In this document: in pieces, positions 52,855 through 61,903 of the stretch | How positions within the stretch are numbered: the stretch's first letter is position 1 | How the letters are laid out: each line of letters starts with the position of its first letter | Source of the DNA: Leptospira saintgironsiae | GTDB taxonomy: Bacteria; Spirochaetota; Leptospiria; Leptospirales; Leptospiraceae | Length of the DNA: 64,000 nt | Assembly: GCF_002811765.1 (NCBI RefSeq) | Contig: NZ_NPDR01000004.1 | Span: 62,001 to 126,000 of the forward strand | Direction of reading: 5' to 3' | The notes under the pieces: model-generated | The model's database searches: none | Told to the model about the DNA's origin: nothing | What the model saw: the letters and a program-made list of their open reading frames with translations, nothing else | Program-made: the position numbers and the translations under genes

Positions 52855-53729
52855 ATTCCAAGGTCCAAACTACTCAAACGGAAGCTGAATTTCCTGCGGA
52901 ATATTATTTTTCGACGGAGATACCGATCCGTAAGATCGATCTAAGTTTGGACATACATGTTTCTTTCGCAAGCGTTCTGGACCTTGTGATGGAAGCTCAC
53001 CTTCAATTTTTCCAATACTTAGGTTATTCAGTAACTGATATACATGGGAACAGCATTATATTTGCAAATGCTTCCATACAATATCAGGGAGAATTATTAT
53101 ATAAAGATAAAGTGATTATAGACGTTTCCTTGAATAATATCGGGGAGAAGTCTTTCGATCTATACTTTAGACTCTCTAAAAGGAATCGAGCGGAGAAGGT
53201 CTCCGTCGTAAAGATCAGAGTTTTATTCTTTGATTATAAACTTAGAAAAGTGGTTCCGATCCCTTCTGAATTCAAACAGAAATTTGATACGGGCAAATAT
53301 ATCAAAATGCAAAGTCCTGAGATCGGAAAAGAGATCTCAAGTGCAGTTGGCCCTGATGGATTTGTATTCGGATTTCGTAAATTGGAAGTATGGAATTTAT
53401 CACATGTGTTCCTTCTTCATTTATACGAACTTTGTGAGAGTTGGAAAGGAAAAGTAGAGCCAAGTCTTTTAGAACATATCAGATCCATTTCTTCCTTATT
53501 GCCTGTACGAATTGCGGGAGCTTGGGGAACTAGGATTCGTGCAGAAAAAGTAAAAAATATACTAAGAGCAAAAGTACATTTAGAAGAGTTAAGATATCTT
53601 CTTATCTTAGTAGCTGATCTTGGAAAAGCAGATCCTTCTCAAGAGTTGGATGACCTTCAGACAATCAATTCTCATCTCAAAAAATATCTGAACAAAGTCA
53701 GGACCGGAGAAACTAGAAAGATCCGATGA
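52851..53729 (+). CDS. Hotdog domain fused to an S23/IVP-like four-helix bundle
   Basis: 292 residues. Residues about 15-145 repeat the hotdog pattern of the upstream gene (TEIPIRKIDLSLDIHVSF, NASIQYQGELLYKDKVII, VKIRVLFFDYKLRKVVPIPS). From about 165 it changes to a helical domain, FRKLEVWNLSHVFLLHLYEL, LLPVRIAGAWGTRI, LEELRYLLILVADLG, which matches the four-helix-bundle proteins encoded in bacterial 23S rRNA intervening sequences. Overlaps its neighbours by 4 bases on each side. The role of the helical domain, RNA or partner binding, is unknown. Confidence 0.75.
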   Translation: MNSKVQTTQTEAEFPAEYYFSTEIPIRKIDLSLDIHVSFASVLDLVMEAHLQFFQYLGYSVTDIHGNSIIFANASIQYQGELLYKDKVIIDVSLNNIGEKSFDLYFRLSKRNRAEKVSVVKIRVLFFDYKLRKVVPIPSEFKQKFDTGKYIKMQSPEIGKEISSAVGPDGFVFGFRKLEVWNLSHVFLLHLYELCESWKGKVEPSLLEHIRSISSLLPVRIAGAWGTRIRAEKVKNILRAKVHLEELRYLLILVADLGKADPSQELDDLQTINSHLKKYLNKVRTGETRKIR

Positions 53730-54487
53730 AAGATAAGGTCGCATTAGTCACAGGCGGGAACGCAGGAATTGGAAAAGCAATCGTGCTGGAATTTGTTTCC
53801 AGAGGTGCAAAGGTAATATTCTGCGGAAGAAGAGAAGAAGAAGGAAAAAAAGTAGAAGAGGAAATTTCCAAACTGGGCGGAAATGTGAAGTTCTTTCGAT
53901 GTGATGTGTCTGATGATTCTCAAGTAAAAGAATTAGTACAAAAAGCAGAGTCAGAATTCGGAGGCCTGGACTATGCAGTGAATAATGCTGCGGTTGGTGG
54001 ACTCGCAACTGATCTACATCAATACCCTGAAAAAGTTTGGGATAAAGTGATCTCAGTAGATCTAAAAGGCACCTGGCTTTGTATGAAACATGAAATAGAA
54101 CTTCTTTTGAAAGGAGGAGGGGGTTCTATCGTAAACGTATCTTCTATCGCGGGACTCGTAGGAGCAGATTGGAAAGTGGCTCCATATTCTGCAGCAAAAC
54201 ATGGAGTAGTTGGACTCACAAAATCCGCCGCTTTAGAATACGCAGAAAAAAAGATTAGAGTAAACGCAGTTTGCCCGGGCTTTATTCGAACAGAAATGTT
54301 AGAAGGATTGTTCCATTCTTCGTCTGATCCAAAAGAAGCTGAGAAAAAAATTACCAGATTACATCCGGTCAATCGACTTTCTGAACCGAGTGAAGTGGCA
54401 AAAGCAGCAGTTTGGTTATGTTCCGAAGAATCTTCTTTTATTACCGGTGTGGCGCTTCCTGTAGATGGCGGCTATACTGCTAAATAA
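53726..54487 (+). CDS. Short-chain dehydrogenase/reductase (FabG-like)
   Basis: 253 residues, classical SDR. NAD(P)-binding TGGNAGIGKA, FRCDVSD, NNAAVGG; catalytic Ser140 (NVSSIAG), Tyr154 and Lys158 (YSAAKHG), then VCPGFIRTEM. FabG-type enzymes reduce beta-ketoacyl groups, which would suit the ketosynthases nearby. It overlaps the hotdog-S23 gene by ATGA, so the three form one operon. Cofactor preference: an Arg/Arg after strand 2 (CGRREEEG) suggests NADPH. Confidence 0.9.
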   Translation: MKDKVALVTGGNAGIGKAIVLEFVSRGAKVIFCGRREEEGKKVEEEISKLGGNVKFFRCDVSDDSQVKELVQKAESEFGGLDYAVNNAAVGGLATDLHQYPEKVWDKVISVDLKGTWLCMKHEIELLLKGGGGSIVNVSSIAGLVGADWKVAPYSAAKHGVVGLTKSAALEYAEKKIRVNAVCPGFIRTEMLEGLFHSSSDPKEAEKKITRLHPVNRLSEPSEVAKAAVWLCSEESSFITGVALPVDGGYTAK

Positions 54488-54583
54488 AAACGTAATATTT
54501 TTTCTTGTAGGAAAGTTCGGATGAGTCAAATATGCGTAATTCTGTTTCGAAAATTCTAAACGGTTTTTCCGGTCAAAAAAAAT

Positions 54584-55348
54584 ATGAAACTCCGGTATTA
54601 TGCAATCACGGACAAAGGAAACTTTCGCTCTCATAACGAGGATTCTTTTTTATCCGTAGATAGTTTGGTATGCGGCCAAACTCATGGAGAATCCGAAACA
54701 GTCCGCGAATTAGATACCGAAGAATTTTCTGGGTTATTCGCCTTGGCAGATGGTTTAGGCGGACATGAAGCTGGCGAGATCGCAAGTAGAGTTGCATTAG
54801 AAAAACTTGCTTGGATGGAAAAAGCGATTCGTCCTATCGAAGAATTACCTTCCTCTGGTTGGAAAAACCTAATCCGCAAAATTAATAATGAAGTAAATGC
54901 CTACGGAGAATCTATAGGAAAACCTAAAATGGGAACCACTTTAGTTGGTTGTCTTTTGGGAAAAAGAAAATCCTGGATCTTTAATGTAGGAGATAGCCGT
55001 CTTTATCATTTTACTAAAGATGGACTTAGCAAAGTAACAGTAGATCATAATATTGGCGAAGAATTGGGTTCCAGTTATGGTCGAAATCTTTTGACCAGTT
55101 GTATTGGTGGCGGAACAAAAAGTATCGAGGTGGATACATTCGATTATTCCGGAAAATTATCTCCGGGAGATTTTATACTGATCTGCACTGATGGCCTTAC
55201 TGAAGTTCTGAATATTGATCAAATCGAAAAGATCATGAGAGAACATGAGGACCTGAGAGAAACATGTAGGATCCTTTCAGAAGAAGCAAATCTCAGACTG
55301 ACTAGGGACAATCACACTATTGTGATCATCAAAATAGATTCAGTTTAA
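54584..55348 (+). CDS. PPM/PP2C-family serine/threonine phosphatase
   Basis: 254 residues. PP2C metal motifs: SHNEDSFL, FALADGLGGHEAGEIAS, GTTLVGCLLG, NVGDSRLYHF, ICTDGLTEV and RDNHTIVIIKI. Cytoplasmic phosphatase that removes phosphate from Ser/Thr. It lies 96 bases after the SDR and is convergent with the second SiaB-like kinase gene (8 bases between stops), an obvious candidate pair for one phosphorylation cycle. No strong ribosome site before the ATG. Confidence 0.9.
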   Translation: MKLRYYAITDKGNFRSHNEDSFLSVDSLVCGQTHGESETVRELDTEEFSGLFALADGLGGHEAGEIASRVALEKLAWMEKAIRPIEELPSSGWKNLIRKINNEVNAYGESIGKPKMGTTLVGCLLGKRKSWIFNVGDSRLYHFTKDGLSKVTVDHNIGEELGSSYGRNLLTSCIGGGTKSIEVDTFDYSGKLSPGDFILICTDGLTEVLNIDQIEKIMREHEDLRETCRILSEEANLRLTRDNHTIVIIKIDSV

Positions 55349-55356
55349 GTTGTATT

Positions 55357-55896
55357 TTAAAGTCCGGAAGAGTAGGCGCCTTCTAACAGAAATCGGGCAG
55401 TCAATCGGAAGAATAAATCCCCATTGTCCGCCTCCTCTAATTGGTACACCAAAGGCATATCCGATTTTCTTGCTATTTCGAAAAATCCTAAACCTGCGCC
55501 TTTGCTTTTTTCAGGTCTGTCGGAACGGATTTGTTCATTGTATCTTTGTTTGAGTTCTTCTTGGGAAAGTTTTTTAACTTCTTCTATTTTACCTTTTAAG
55601 TATATAGCTTGCTCTTGAGTGATTGCATTTCCACAATTGAGTTCCCAGTTATGAGCCTTTCTTCTTAAAACTAAAATACCAATCCCACTTTTTTCGTCTC
55701 TTTCGATAGAATAATGTGCAACGTTCTGCGCCATTTCCACGAATACAGTGAGGATACGATTCTTCTTCTTTTCTTCTTCTAACTTTTCTTTTAGAAGATC
55801 ATTTAAAGAAGAAATGGTAGTCTCTGAAAAAGGCCCTTTATAAAGAAGAGCCACTCCGGTCCTTTTAAGAACATTATATTGTTTTGATAATTGCAT
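55357..55896 (-). CDS. Second SiaB-like GHKL kinase
   Basis: 179 residues. Same family as the gene at 43215: N-box VFVEMAQNVAHYS (Glu54, Asn58) and G-box region RPEKSKGAGLGFFEIARKS. It follows the FabF-type ketosynthase gene by 7 bases, so they are co-transcribed; no SiaC gene lies next to it. Its target may be the SiaC at 42838, the ketosynthase, or another protein. Convergent with the PP2C gene. Confidence 0.85.
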   Translation of the reverse strand: MQLSKQYNVLKRTGVALLYKGPFSETTISSLNDLLKEKLEEEKKKNRILTVFVEMAQNVAHYSIERDEKSGIGILVLRRKAHNWELNCGNAITQEQAIYLKGKIEEVKKLSQEELKQRYNEQIRSDRPEKSKGAGLGFFEIARKSDMPLVYQLEEADNGDLFFRLTARFLLEGAYSSGL

Positions 55897-55903
55897 ATAC
55901 CCC

Positions 55904-57190
55904 TCAAAACTCCGGAGCAGCCAAACTTACGAATGAAGATTGGCTTCCGATCGCAAACGCCATGGAAATTGCATATCTGATTTTCGCCTTTCTGGCTCCT
56001 TCTGCGACATGGTCATGATCGCATTCAGGATCTGGATTTTCCAGATTGATTGTAGGACATAGAGTCTGGTTTTTTAACATAAGAGAAGTTGCGGCCACAT
56101 TGATAATTCCTGCCGCTCCGAATGTATGGCCGAAGATCGGTTTGATAGAACCAACAGGCGCCCAATGAAATTTAGGACGACCCTCATACAAATGACCGAT
56201 CGCGCGACTCTCCGCCAAATCATTATTATGCGTTGCAGTTCCATGTCCGCAGAAATAATCTACATCTCCCAAACGAAGTCCGCTGATCTTCATTAAATGT
56301 CTTAAACCAGTGGTTGCTTTTTTACCGGTTAGATCCATTCTCATTGCATGGTCTGCTTCATTATAACTATAAGTTCCTAAAACTTCTGAATAAATTTTGG
56401 CGCCTCTTTGTAATGCTCTGTCCAATCTTTCCATTACAAGAACGACTGCACCTTCTCCCAATAAAAACCCATCTCTGCTTTTATCATAAGGACGGATCCC
56501 TTTTTTAGGATTATCTTTTTCCAATGACATTACTCTACTCATTGGATCTGAATACATCATCATCAAAGGTTGTAGAAGAGGAAATTCATGACCGCCGGCA
56601 TACATAACTTCTGCTCTACCTTTACGGATCGCCTGGTAGCATAAACTGATCGCATGATGACCACCCACACAAGCAGCGGATACAGTTGTTACAAAACCTT
56701 GGATATTTGCATTAATCGCAGTCAGGTTTGTAGGGTTAGAAGCCATAGAAGTAAGAACAGAATAACGATCGAACACGTTATGATCCTTTTCTTCTAAATA
56801 TTTTCTCCAAGCGAAATCCCACCAAGCCATAGAAGCTCTAGAGGAAGAATCTATAAAACCAACTCTGCTAGGATGTAAATCACCTTTGGTGATACCTGCA
56901 TCCTTATTGGCTTCTTCCATTGCTGACATCAATGCCAAAGTTTCTGTATTATAATTTTTAGAGTATTTATCGCTAAGGTCAGGTAGATGTTTTTTCCAAT
57001 CGAAAGTATTCATCTCTCCGGCCACCTTGATCGGAAAGTTTTCTGTAGGAAAACGAGTGATAAAATCCAATTGGGATCTTCCCTCTGAAAGATTTGTCCA
57101 AAAGTCTTGTACTGAAAAAGTGTTTGGAAGAATGACTCCAATACCGGTGATGACTACCCGGGAGTTTTTTCCGTTTTTAGATTTATCCAT
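55904..57190 (-). CDS. Beta-ketoacyl synthase (FabF/KAS II-type)
   Basis: 428 residues, usual length. Elongating ketosynthase with Cys174 (SAACVGGHHA), His316 (GHGTATHNND) and His355 (IFGHTFGAAG). It would extend an acyl chain by two carbons using malonyl-ACP. Some positions differ from housekeeping FabF (VGG after the Cys, WWDFAWRK), suggesting a specialised pathway with the FabH-like, SDR and hotdog proteins. SiaB-like kinase follows at 7 bases. No ACP gene is visible in the window. Confidence 0.9.
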   Translation of the reverse strand: MDKSKNGKNSRVVITGIGVILPNTFSVQDFWTNLSEGRSQLDFITRFPTENFPIKVAGEMNTFDWKKHLPDLSDKYSKNYNTETLALMSAMEEANKDAGITKGDLHPSRVGFIDSSSRASMAWWDFAWRKYLEEKDHNVFDRYSVLTSMASNPTNLTAINANIQGFVTTVSAACVGGHHAISLCYQAIRKGRAEVMYAGGHEFPLLQPLMMMYSDPMSRVMSLEKDNPKKGIRPYDKSRDGFLLGEGAVVLVMERLDRALQRGAKIYSEVLGTYSYNEADHAMRMDLTGKKATTGLRHLMKISGLRLGDVDYFCGHGTATHNNDLAESRAIGHLYEGRPKFHWAPVGSIKPIFGHTFGAAGIINVAATSLMLKNQTLCPTINLENPDPECDHDHVAEGARKAKIRYAISMAFAIGSQSSFVSLAAPEF

Positions 57191-57405
57191 AGAATAGCGG
57201 GTTTAGAAATTACCTAAGTAGATTTAATTTGGAAATAAAAAAATCATTCCGAAACATATAAGACGCAAAAAAGGGAGAAAAATCTCATAAAACCCGAAAT
57301 AGGCGGGCAAATTTTAGATTTTCATTAATTCTTAGAATTATAGAAAAAGGATTTTCGAATGGAGTCTGTTTTCTAATTTGTTGGAAATTTATTTTGAGGC
57401 ATCCA

Positions 57406-57834
57406 ATGATACAGATTAGAGTTTCGATACTATTTCTTTCCGGAATTGTTCTTATGATTTCTTGTTCGAAATCTCCCGAAGACAAAATTTTGGCATTAGC
57501 TCCTCGGTTCCAGAAAGCGCTTTGTTCCAAAATGATCGAATGTAGCAAGGACGATATTGCAAAGATACCTCCCCAATATAGAGCAACTCTTCCAGCTTTT
57601 ATGCAGTCTGAAGAAGGATGTGTTTCTTACTTTAAGGAAAATTTCGATAAAGCAAGAGAGCAAAGAAAGTCTCAGAAGAGGGAATTGACTGAGGAAACAG
57701 TTGCTTCTTTCGAAGCATGTATCTCTGGATTAGAGAGTGCCACTTGTGAACCTTTTAAAGGACAAAGAGGCCCGAGACTTGGAGTACCTGGTTGCGAAAA
57801 TTTGGAAAAGATCTCTAAACCAGATTCTCCGTAA
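57406..57834 (+). CDS. Small Cys-containing predicted lipoprotein
   Basis: 142 residues from ATG 57406, GAGG 6 bases upstream (an in-frame TTG at 57394 is possible). Signal segment VSILFLSGIVLMISC ends in a good lipobox. Six further Cys (ALCSKMIEC, EGCVSYF, EACISG, ATCEPF, PGCENL) suggest three disulfides. The body is helical and Lys/Glu-rich. Possibly co-transcribed with the OsmC gene 73 bases downstream. Family not recognised. Confidence 0.75.
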   Translation: MIQIRVSILFLSGIVLMISCSKSPEDKILALAPRFQKALCSKMIECSKDDIAKIPPQYRATLPAFMQSEEGCVSYFKENFDKAREQRKSQKRELTEETVASFEACISGLESATCEPFKGQRGPRLGVPGCENLEKISKPDSP

Positions 57835-57907
57835 AATTTTCTGATTTTTATTCTTCGGTTGATTGTTGGATCTGTATCGGGACAGAAGTCCTGAACAGGT
57901 CAGATAC

Positions 57908-58426
57908 ATGAATTCCGAAGAATTAAAAAAAATCCAAACTCCTCTAAAAGACAAATACCGCGAAGCTCCAGACTCGGCGGTTTATACATTAAAAGCAAAG
58001 GGTAAATTAGGCGAGGGGATCTCTTGTAAAGTAGAGACAGGCAAAGTTTTGGCGGATGCGGGTCTTCATCCTGCAACAGGTGGAAACGGAATGCTTGCTT
58101 GTTCAGGAGATTTACTTTTAGAAGCGTTAGTTGCATGTGCGGGTGTTACGTTAGGCGCAGTTGCAACTTCTATCGGAATAAATATTAAAGAAGGTTTCGT
58201 AAGAGCAGAAGGTGATTTGGATTTTAGAGGAACTTTAGGAGTTTCTAAAGAGATCCCTGTTGGGTTTAAAGATATTAGATTATTTTTTGATTTGAATTCG
58301 GATGCAGATGAGGAAAAAATCCAAGCCTTACTAAAACTTACGGAAAGATATTGTGTAGTTTATCAGACGATTGTCTCTGGAACTAAGATCGATACAAAGA
58401 TTGTAAACGGTTCAGTTCTTGTTTGA
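57908..58426 (+). CDS. OsmC-family peroxiredoxin-like protein
   Basis: 172 residues from ATG 57908, AGG 8 bases upstream; a TTG at 57863 could add 15 residues. OsmC/Ohr fold with LHPATGGNGMLACSGDLLLEALVACAGVTLGAVA-type central helix containing two Cys (LACSGD and VACAGV) placed as the reactive pair of OsmC/Ohr proteins, which reduce organic hydroperoxides. C-terminal KLTERYCVVYQTI ends the fold. Stands alone apart from the lipoprotein before it. Confidence 0.82.
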   Translation: MNSEELKKIQTPLKDKYREAPDSAVYTLKAKGKLGEGISCKVETGKVLADAGLHPATGGNGMLACSGDLLLEALVACAGVTLGAVATSIGINIKEGFVRAEGDLDFRGTLGVSKEIPVGFKDIRLFFDLNSDADEEKIQALLKLTERYCVVYQTIVSGTKIDTKIVNGSVLV

Positions 58427-58433
58427 GAGGAGA

Positions 58434-59381
58434 CTATTTTGCTTTCTCTTTTTCGGTAAAAGACCAATACACATAAAGTATAGCTGTTAAGATCCCGAGT
58501 GCAACCATCTGTCCTAGATGGACTGTGGTTGCATATACTAAACCTTCTGAACTTTCTCTACCCAACAGAACAAATCCAGATGTGATAGATGCATGGTAAA
58601 CTCCGGCTCCGGATGGTGCAGAAGGTACCATCACACCTACAGCTCCGCAGAACATGATAAATACAGTTTCTAAGGGGCTTAAATGGATCCCTACTAAGTA
58701 TTGTAGCAGAGTATAATGTATTGCATATCCTAAAAGCCATGTGCCGGCCGTCAAAACTCCGTAACTGGAAACATTACGAAAAGTTAAAAAACTTCCCAGT
58801 TCTGTAACCTGTGGGGCTAATTTTTCAGAGAAAAATTCCTTCTTCCCTATTTTAGAAAATAGGAATTCTCCCAAAGAGATAAGCCGTTTGTGAAATAAAC
58901 GAACGATTATAAGCGCAGAGAATATCCCAAAAATTCCTAAGAGCGGAAACAATATTTTGGTTTCAGATCCGTTCACTCCTAAGAGAAAAAGAGCTCCTAA
59001 TCCCGCACAGAATATAAAGGAGAAGTCTAAAACCTTTTCTAAAAATATCCCACTGACTAAACTTCCGTAACCAATACTCTCTCCCTTTTTGCAAAGATAG
59101 AGACGGAAAATATCCCCACCTCTTGCAGGTAAGAATTGGTTCGCTCCCACTCCTATATAAGCTGAGAGAATCGCAGTTCTAAACGGAACTTTTTTGCCTA
59201 GGAGTAAATACCATCTCCAAGAGAATAGAAATAATCCCCAAAGAATAGCTACGAAGAATGGAACTAAGAAGATAGGTTTCCATCTTTCTAATATAGAAGT
59301 AAAACCGGAAAGATCCAGGTTCCAAAATAGAAACCCTAAAGATAAAACGCTGATTCCGATGCCGAGTAATAATTTTTTCAA
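58434..59381 (-). CDS. LPG-synthase-TM / UPF0104-like integral membrane protein
   Basis: 315 residues with about eight membrane segments. It matches the membrane domain of lysylphosphatidylglycerol synthase/flippase-type proteins: [21 protein letters not shown], near the start, and [15 protein letters not shown] with a conserved Pro/Ser/Gly turn later. This family lacks the aminoacyl-transferase part and probably moves or modifies lipids. It is 19 bases after the HIT gene on the same strand. Confidence 0.85.
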   Translation of the reverse strand: MKKLLLGIGISVLSLGFLFWNLDLSGFTSILERWKPIFLVPFFVAILWGLFLFSWRWYLLLGKKVPFRTAILSAYIGVGANQFLPARGGDIFRLYLCKKGESIGYGSLVSGIFLEKVLDFSFIFCAGLGALFLLGVNGSETKILFPLLGIFGIFSALIIVRLFHKRLISLGEFLFSKIGKKEFFSEKLAPQVTELGSFLTFRNVSSYGVLTAGTWLLGYAIHYTLLQYLVGIHLSPLETVFIMFCGAVGVMVPSAPSGAGVYHASITSGFVLLGRESSEGLVYATTVHLGQMVALGILTAILYVYWSFTEKEKAK

Positions 59382-59400
59382 AATAGACCCTCGTTACAGA

Positions 59401-59748
59401 TCAGCCCGGAGGCCATTTCATTTGTCTTCCGCCAAGAACATGGAAATGAAGATGGAATACTGTTTGGCCGCCTAATTCGCCCATATTATTTACAATACGG
59501 AAACCATCTTTATTCAGTCCGAGAGATCTTGCGATTTCAGTAGCTCTGTATAAAATTTCTCCAAGAAGAGTTTTGTCTTCTGCATTCGTTTTGCCTATGT
59601 CTACGATATGTTTTTTAGGAATGACCAGGAAATGAGTCGGCGCCTGGGGAGAAATATCATGAAAAGCTAATAGATTCTCATCTTCGAAAATGATCTTAGC
59701 CGGGATCTCTTTATTGATAAGTTTGCAGAATATACAGGAGTCTGTCAT
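59401..59748 (-). CDS. HIT-family nucleotide hydrolase (HinT-like)
   Basis: 115 residues, family size. [14 protein letters not shown] and the His triad in [10 protein letters not shown] near the C terminus identify a HinT-type nucleoside phosphoramidase; [17 protein letters not shown] is typical. Two N-terminal Cys fit a structural zinc. ATG overlaps the stop of the ROK kinase gene. Confidence 0.95.
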   Translation of the reverse strand: MTDSCIFCKLINKEIPAKIIFEDENLLAFHDISPQAPTHFLVIPKKHIVDIGKTNAEDKTLLGEILYRATEIARSLGLNKDGFRIVNNMGELGGQTVFHLHFHVLGGRQMKWPPG

Positions 59749-60650
59749 GTTTTATTATCCAAACATAAACTTGCCGCTCCCAGGGCCCCAGTGACTGATT
59801 TTCCAGGAAGGATCTTTACGTATTCTTTGAATATGGGAAATATGATTTCTCTTACCCTGTTTTCAAGTCGTTTTCCGAAAAAGGAATAGGACTTAGCGAT
59901 CCCCCCAGACAATACAATATGTTCCGGATTGAGTAAATGGATTAGATTACGAATGAGTTGTGCTAAACTTTCTATCCCTTCTTCCAGGATCTCGTTTGCT
60001 TCCTTATGATCTTTAGAAGCCAGATCAAATAGAGTTTCTACATCAGAAAGTTTGGAGCCAGTTTTTTCTAAAAATCTAGAAGAGAATCCACTGGCACTGA
60101 AATAAGCTTCTGTACATCCTCTTTGTCCGCATCCACAAAGTGCTCCACCTGGATAGATTGTGGTATGTCCTACTTCCATAGAATTTCCAAGATAACCATC
60201 AAATAGTTTTCCTTGGAAAACCCATCCTCCACCTAGTCCAGTTCCTAATGTAAGAACGATTAGATTGGAGGAAGTTTTACCTTCTCCGAACCAATACTCT
60301 CCGAGCGCGGCACAGTTTGCGTCATTATCGTAATATACTGGAATGCCAAACTTCTTCTTTAAAAAATCAACTAAGGGAACATTCTTTAATAAAGGAAGAT
60401 TTGCAGAAGAGATCAATATTCCATTTTCTTTATCTATTGGTCCTGGGCTTCCAAGTCCGATACCTTTTACCTGATCTTTACAATCTGAAACGAGTTCAGA
60501 GATCTGTTCTTCAAGAGAAGATAAAAAAAGTTTTGAATCCATCTCTGGCCCAGTCTTTCGATCTGATTGAGAGATCATCTGGCCAGAAGAATTAGTAAGG
60601 CAGGCTTTAATACTTTGGGCGCCGATATCCACGCCTATAATAGAACTCAT
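59745..60650 (-). CDS. ROK-family sugar kinase
   Basis: 301 residues. Actin-like ATPase fold: [39 protein letters not shown] (catalytic Asp), [10 protein letters not shown], and the zinc motif [12 protein letters not shown] of ROK kinases. Likely a glucokinase or N-acetylhexosamine kinase; the substrate loop NDAN and EVGHTTI support a hexose. It overlaps HIT and ABC genes by 4 bases each. Confidence 0.92.
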   Translation of the reverse strand: MSSIIGVDIGAQSIKACLTNSSGQMISQSDRKTGPEMDSKLFLSSLEEQISELVSDCKDQVKGIGLGSPGPIDKENGILISSANLPLLKNVPLVDFLKKKFGIPVYYDNDANCAALGEYWFGEGKTSSNLIVLTLGTGLGGGWVFQGKLFDGYLGNSMEVGHTTIYPGGALCGCGQRGCTEAYFSASGFSSRFLEKTGSKLSDVETLFDLASKDHKEANEILEEGIESLAQLIRNLIHLLNPEHIVLSGGIAKSYSFFGKRLENRVREIIFPIFKEYVKILPGKSVTGALGAASLCLDNKT

Positions 60651-61312
60651 TTAACGACTCTGGTAAAACTTCCTTCTCTCATTTCGTAGATCGTCTTAGC
60701 ATCAAATGCAAGATTCATATCATGGGTCACGAGTAGGATCGTGAGGCCTCTGGAATTAAAATCGGAGAGAAGTTTACGTACTAATTCACTATTTTCTGGA
60801 TCCAAATCACCGGAAGGTTCATCAGCAAGAAGCATTTCTGGTTCATTGATGAGAGCTCTAGCGATCGCAGTCATCTGTATCTGTCCGCCAGAAAGACTAC
60901 TTGGGAGTTGGTTTCTTATTGTATGAAGATTCAGACTCGAAATGAGATACTCACATTTTTCTCTGTATTCTTGTTCTTCGAATTTGCCTACAAGTAGAGC
61001 AGGCAGAAGAATATTCTCTTCTACATTTAGATGAGAAACTAATTCTGAGAATTGGAAGATCAGTCCTATATTTTTCGCTCTGAATCGAGCTAATTCCCCT
61101 TTGGTCATGGAGGAAAGTTTTAAAGTGTCGAAGTAAATCTCTCCTGCACTGCTGGACAACATACCAGTGATCATGGAAAGAAGTGTGGTCTTTCCTGAAC
61201 CGGAAGGTCCTACAATCGCGACATAGTCGGATTGGTTGATATCGAACGAAATTCCGTTAACTGCTTTGGTGGAACCATAATGCCTGGAGAGATTATTAAT
61301 CCTTAGGATCAT
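60647..61312 (-). CDS. ABC transporter ATP-binding protein (MacB/LolD type)
   Basis: 221 residues, the size of LolD. Walker [11 protein letters not shown], signature LSGGQIQ, Walker [14 protein letters not shown]-loop VTHD. Overlaps its permease partner by 4 bases. LolD/FtsE/MacB types drive mechanotransmission or lipoprotein release. The signature has SLSGGQIQ in the usual place. Confidence 0.93.
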   Translation of the reverse strand: MILRINNLSRHYGSTKAVNGISFDINQSDYVAIVGPSGSGKTTLLSMITGMLSSSAGEIYFDTLKLSSMTKGELARFRAKNIGLIFQFSELVSHLNVEENILLPALLVGKFEEQEYREKCEYLISSLNLHTIRNQLPSSLSGGQIQMTAIARALINEPEMLLADEPSGDLDPENSELVRKLLSDFNSRGLTILLVTHDMNLAFDAKTIYEMREGSFTRVVK

Positions 61313-61833
61313 TTTCCCCTCCTGATAGATCTATAAGGATCAACCAAGGTGTATAAATAGGCGAGGAGTGAGCTGACTCCCCCAATCAAAATGGCCTCTA
61401 AGCCCAAACTTGCAAGATAATCGAGAGGAGAGACCAATTCCGACTTTCCGATAGGTATAAAAATGCTTAAAATTAAGGAGAATAAGAAGCCGATTCCGTG
61501 AATAATCCAAAGTTCCACGGTTTGCAGAAGTACGACTCCCTGTCTATTTCCGCCCACAGCCATCATAATTCCGTTATCCCCGGATCGAGTCATTACCCGG
61601 ACTATGCTCATAAAAATTAAAGCGAGGCCACAAAGAGATAAAAGCAAGTACGGAGAATTCAGGAATAGATCGATACTAGAAATGTCCGTGGGTCTTTTTT
61701 CCGTACGAAGGGAGAAAAATCCGAATAAAAATCCGTAGGCGAAAAACGTCGAGAATACGACGTGCAATAAACTGGTGATCCAGTCCCGAAGAAAAAGGGA
61801 AAATGCAAACCTCAGGTAAGTGATTCTTCCCAT
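61309..61833 (-). CDS. Minimal FtsX/MacB-like permease
   Basis: 174 residues with four membrane segments. The FtsX-like core has [24 protein letters not shown] at the start, then [33 protein letters not shown], the helix-loop that contacts the ATPase in MacB-fold permeases, and [10 protein letters not shown] at the end. The large periplasmic domain between TM1 and TM2 is almost missing, about 30 residues. Probably a homodimer with the ATPase next to it. Confidence 0.78.
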   Translation of the reverse strand: MGRITYLRFAFSLFLRDWITSLLHVVFSTFFAYGFLFGFFSLRTEKRPTDISSIDLFLNSPYLLLSLCGLALIFMSIVRVMTRSGDNGIMMAVGGNRQGVVLLQTVELWIIHGIGFLFSLILSIFIPIGKSELVSPLDYLASLGLEAILIGGVSSLLAYLYTLVDPYRSIRRGK

Positions 61834-61903
61834 CGGGAGCAGGATATTGAAAACGTTTGATTTTATCCAACATTTATTTAGTTAATAGCAGAAATTCCGA
61901 AAA

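Noticed and set aside
53748..54008. Minus-strand frame with a hydrophobic stretch opposite the SDR gene
   Set aside because: The hydrophobic run is the complement of Lys/Glu-rich codons of the SDR; no support.
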